From a bacterium (lineage in GTDB: Bacteria; BMS3Abin14), in the NCBI GenBank assembly GCA_020352595.1, contig CP070682.1, forward strand, positions 1,984,603 to 2,000,359: 15,757 bases of DNA. Reading direction: 5' to 3'. The translations under genes and the position numbers were made by a program. This document shows, one piece after another, positions 13,601 through 15,757 of the stretch (position 1 is the stretch's first letter; each line of letters opens with the position of its first letter). The notes beneath the pieces are model-generated. The model saw only the letters and a list, made by a program, of their open reading frames with translations. It was not told the DNA's origin and did not search any database.

Positions 13601-13648
13601 GCGGGACGAGGGTGCATGCCCCGCAAATCACAGCGAAAGCCGTCCCGC
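13601..13648 (+). other. Inverted repeat in leader of the dehydrogenase gene
   Basis: GCGGGACG (13601-13608) and CGTCCCGC (13641-13648) are perfect 8-bp arms around a 32-base interior. It lies in the 164-base stretch between the kinase stop and the TTG start at 13699, where I see no gene. It could be a kinase-operon transcript end or a structured leader. No known riboswitch class is recognised. Confidence 0.3.
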
Positions 13649-13698
13649 ACGTTGTCGGCCAACCCGAATGTCATCCTCTCACACCCCAGGAGGTGGAT

Positions 13699-14646
13699 TT
13701 GCGCGTCGTCGTCCTTGACGGATACACCCTCAACCCGGGAGACCTTTCCTGGAAGGGCCTGGAGGAACTGGGCCCGTGCACCGTTTACGACAGGACATCT
13801 CCGAAGCAGCTGCCGCAAAGAGCCCTGGGGGCCACCGCGCTGCTCACCAACAAGGTGGTGCTCGATGCCCCCCTGCTGGACCGGCTGCCGGAACTCAGGT
13901 ACATCGGTGTCCTTGCCACCGGAACCAACGTCGTGGATCTCGCCGCGGCCGCCGTGAGGGGGATCACGGTCACCAACGTGCCGGCCTACAGCACCCATTC
14001 CGTGGCCCAGATGACCTTCGCCCTCCTGCTCGAGATGGTCAACGGGGTGGGACACCACAGCGAGGCGGTCCGTGCCGGCAGGTGGTCGCGGAGTCCCGAT
14101 TTCAGCTTTCACGAGACGCCCCTCGTGGAACTGTCCGGCCTGACCATGGGCATCGTGGGCTACGGGGCCATCGGGAAGGCTGTCGCTGCCCTGGCCAGGG
14201 CCTTCGGGATGGGGGTCCTGGTGCACACGCGCTCTCCGGGAAAGGACCGGACCGTGCGCTACGTGGATCTGGACACCCTCTTCGGCGAGAGCGACGTTGT
14301 CACCCTCCACTGTCCGCTGACGCCAGAGACGGTGGGGCTCGTCAACGCCCGGCGGCTGGCCCTGATGAAGGGCACGGCCTACCTCGTCAACGCCGCCCGG
14401 GGTCCCATCGTGGACGAGAAGGCCCTGGCTGAAGCCCTCGACTCGGGCCGGATAGCGGGGGCCGCTGTGGACGTCCTCTCGGCGGAGCCCCCTCCTGCGG
14501 ACAATCCCCTGCTGAAGGCCAGGAACTGCGTCATCACGCCGCACATCGCCTGGGCCTCGCTGGCGGCCAGAAGAAGGCTCATGGACACGGTGGTGGGCAA
14601 CCTGAGGGCCTGGATGGAGGGCAGGCCGGTGAACGTGGTCGGCTGA
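13699..14646 (+). CDS. D-2-hydroxyacid dehydrogenase, glycerate dehydrogenase (hydroxypyruvate reductase) type
   Basis: 315 residues from the TTG at 13699, which sits 5 bases after AGGAGG and gives the family-typical opening M-RVVVLDGYTLNPGDLSW. The frame runs upstream to an ATG at 13612, but those 29 residues are unlike the family and would make the protein longer than usual. The NAD-binding Rossmann motif is GYGAIG (154-159). The catalytic set is R234 (NAARGPIVDE), E263 (DVLSAEPP) and H282 (TPHIAW), with the expected 29-residue Arg-Glu spacing. These enzymes reversibly reduce hydroxypyruvate or glyoxylate with NAD(P)H. The opening and length fit the glycerate dehydrogenase branch rather than long PGDH (no ACT domain) or lactate dehydrogenase. 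The threonine aldolase gene follows 200 bases later on the same strand, compatible with glycine/serine/glyoxylate metabolism. Confidence 0.88.
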   Translation: MRVVVLDGYTLNPGDLSWKGLEELGPCTVYDRTSPKQLPQRALGATALLTNKVVLDAPLLDRLPELRYIGVLATGTNVVDLAAAAVRGITVTNVPAYSTHSVAQMTFALLLEMVNGVGHHSEAVRAGRWSRSPDFSFHETPLVELSGLTMGIVGYGAIGKAVAALARAFGMGVLVHTRSPGKDRTVRYVDLDTLFGESDVVTLHCPLTPETVGLVNARRLALMKGTAYLVNAARGPIVDEKALAEALDSGRIAGAAVDVLSAEPPPADNPLLKARNCVITPHIAWASLAARRRLMDTVVGNLRAWMEGRPVNVVG

Positions 14647-14664
14647 AGCGGACCGGAACCGCTC

Positions 14665-14696
14665 GACACGGGGACGCGGTGACGCGGGGAGGGGAG
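14665..14696. repeat. Degenerate 8-bp tandem repeat in intergenic region
   Basis: Four units of 8 bases run head-to-tail: GACACGGG, GACGCGGT, GACGCGGG and GAGGGGAG, starting 19 bases after the dehydrogenase stop. The rest of the 14647-14846 gap has an AT-richer patch near 14775-14815 and weak hairpins, but I cannot define a promoter there. Confidence 0.5.
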
Positions 14697-14846
14697 AGGA
14701 TGAAGGTAGATCGCACCGGAGTATCGGCGTTTCGGTGTAATTTCTCGGTAGCCGTCATCCCGAGGAGCTGCGATACAAGTTATATCCCTCTTATCTGTTT
14801 TTCCTCTTCGTCCTTGGTATGGGATTGAATCTTTGAGGGGTGAGAC

Positions 14847-15757
14847 ATGGAATCGAAAATTCGCATCATTGACCTTCGCTCGGACACCGTCACCCGCCCC
14901 ACGCGGGAGATGCGCAAGGCCATGGCCGAGGCCGAGGTGGGGGACGACGTGTACGGGGAGGACCCGACGGTCAACCGCCTCGAGGAGGTGGCGGCCCGGC
15001 GCATGGGGTACGAGGCGGCCCTCTACGTCCCCACCGGCACCATGGGCAACCAGGTGGCCCTGGCGGTCCACACCCGGCCGGGTGAAGAGGCGGTGTGCGA
15101 CGCGGACAGCCACATCGTGCATTACGAAATGGCCGCCATGGCCGCCCTCTCGGGGCTCCTTCCCAGGGCCCTGGTCACCGAGGACGGGTTCCCCACCCCG
15201 GACCAGGTGTCCGAGGCCATCCGGCCCGACATCGGCTACCTGGCCAGGACCGGCATCGTCACCCTGGAGAACACCCACAACCGGGCCGGAGGGCGGGTCA
15301 TGGCCGTGGGCAGGCAGAGGGAGATCCAGGCCGTTGCCCGGGCCAGGGGGGTCCCCGTGCACCTGGACGGAGCGAGGATCTTCAACGCTGCCGCGGCGCT
15401 GGGGGTGGACGCCGGGGAGGTGGCGGCGGGCTTCGATTCGGTGATGTTCTGCCTCTCCAAGGGGCTGGGGGCCCCCGTGGGGTCGGTCCTGTGCGGCGGC
15501 CGGGACTTCATCAGGGAAGCCCGGAGGGTCCGCAAGCGCTTCGGCGGGGGCATGAGGCAGGTCGGGGTGCTGGCCGCCGCAGGGCTGGTGGCCCTGGAGA
15601 GCATGACCGGCAGGCTGGTCCAGGACCACGAAACGGCCCGGCAGCTCGCCGAGGGGCTTTCCAGGATCCCCGGCATCGCCTTTCCCGCCATGCCGCAGAC
15701 CAACATCCTCATCTTCACGGTTGATGAGGAGTGTTTCCAGGGCAAAGGCCCCGGGGA
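14847..15757 (+). CDS. ltaE: Low-specificity L-threonine aldolase (3' end outside window)
   Basis: 303 residues are visible and the frame is open at the window edge; family members are about 335-350 residues, so some 40 are missing. The start ATG at 14847 has GAGGGG 6 bases upstream. It is a fold-type I PLP enzyme splitting L-threonine or allo-threonine into glycine and acetaldehyde. Visible features are the opening [12 protein letters not shown] (8-19), the [21 protein letters not shown] block (26-46), PTGTMGNQ (62-69), SHIVHYE with the PLP-stacking H89, VTLENTHN (138-145), HLDGAR with the PLP-contacting D174 and R177, and the Schiff-base lysine K205 in [13 protein letters not shown]. It follows the D-2-hydroxyacid dehydrogenase on the same strand, so glycine supply and hydroxypyruvate or glyoxylate handling may be linked. 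Confidence 0.92.
   Translation, partial: MESKIRIIDLRSDTVTRPTREMRKAMAEAEVGDDVYGEDPTVNRLEEVAARRMGYEAALYVPTGTMGNQVALAVHTRPGEEAVCDADSHIVHYEMAAMAALSGLLPRALVTEDGFPTPDQVSEAIRPDIGYLARTGIVTLENTHNRAGGRVMAVGRQREIQAVARARGVPVHLDGARIFNAAAALGVDAGEVAAGFDSVMFCLSKGLGAPVGSVLCGGRDFIREARRVRKRFGGGMRQVGVLAAAGLVALESMTGRLVQDHETARQLAEGLSRIPGIAFPAMPQTNILIFTVDEECFQGKGPG

Noticed and set aside
13612..13698. N-terminal extension of the D-2-hydroxyacid dehydrogenase from the ATG at 13612
   Set aside because: The extension is unlike the family, while TTG at 13699 has an ideal AGGAGG and yields the standard N-terminus.
14812..14828. Sigma-54-like -24/-12 site before the threonine aldolase gene (TGGTAT ... TTGAA)
   Set aside because: The spacing between the two blocks is one base short and the -12 GC is missing.

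Overview
The window is GC-rich, densely coded, and uses AGG/CGC arginine codons and several TTG/GTG starts. Gene content is that of a free-living Gram-negative respiratory bacterium: complex I, a periplasmic binding protein with a signal peptide, and many-PAS HisKA_2 histidine kinases. I lean towards a deltaproteobacterial-type lineage (Desulfobacterota/Desulfuromonadota or an uncultured relative). That is inference from style and content, because no rRNA or other marker gene is present.

Layout. (1) 3-692: C-terminal part of NuoN, the proton-pumping complex I subunit; the gene begins upstream of the window. Its stop codon lies inside the end of a ~182-bp repeat element with imperfect terminal inverted repeats (688-869). 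(2) 870-2978: a terminator-like hairpin, a good sigma-70-like promoter, a secreted TPR protein of unknown role, and an EamA/DMT membrane transporter. (3) 3029-5121: a CDF metal exporter (minus strand), a divergently transcribed SlyD-type FKBP prolyl isomerase, and a convergent SixA-type phosphohistidine phosphatase (minus strand). (4) 5336-10465: a 1070-residue soluble histidine kinase with seven PAS domains, then an ABC-F ATPase. (5) 10621-13534: a two-gene unit of a LivK-type periplasmic binding protein and a membrane histidine kinase, with no ABC permease or ATPase partner. (6) 13699-14646: a D-2-hydroxyacid dehydrogenase of the glycerate dehydrogenase type. (7) 14847 to the end: an L-threonine aldolase cut by the window edge.

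The most coherent theme is phosphohistidine signalling. Two HisKA_2 kinases with closely related C-terminal halves (39 identical consecutive bases around the phospho-acceptor) flank the ABC-F gene, a SixA-like phosphatase is divergent from the first kinase, and a binding protein is coupled to the second. No response regulator is encoded here, so the output must lie elsewhere. The first kinase contains four PAS modules repeating at exactly 375 bp, which points to recent tandem duplication. I see no phage, transposase, CRISPR array, tRNA or rRNA, and no clear new defence or biosynthetic system. The binding-protein/kinase pair and the repeat at the end of nuoN are the best leads.
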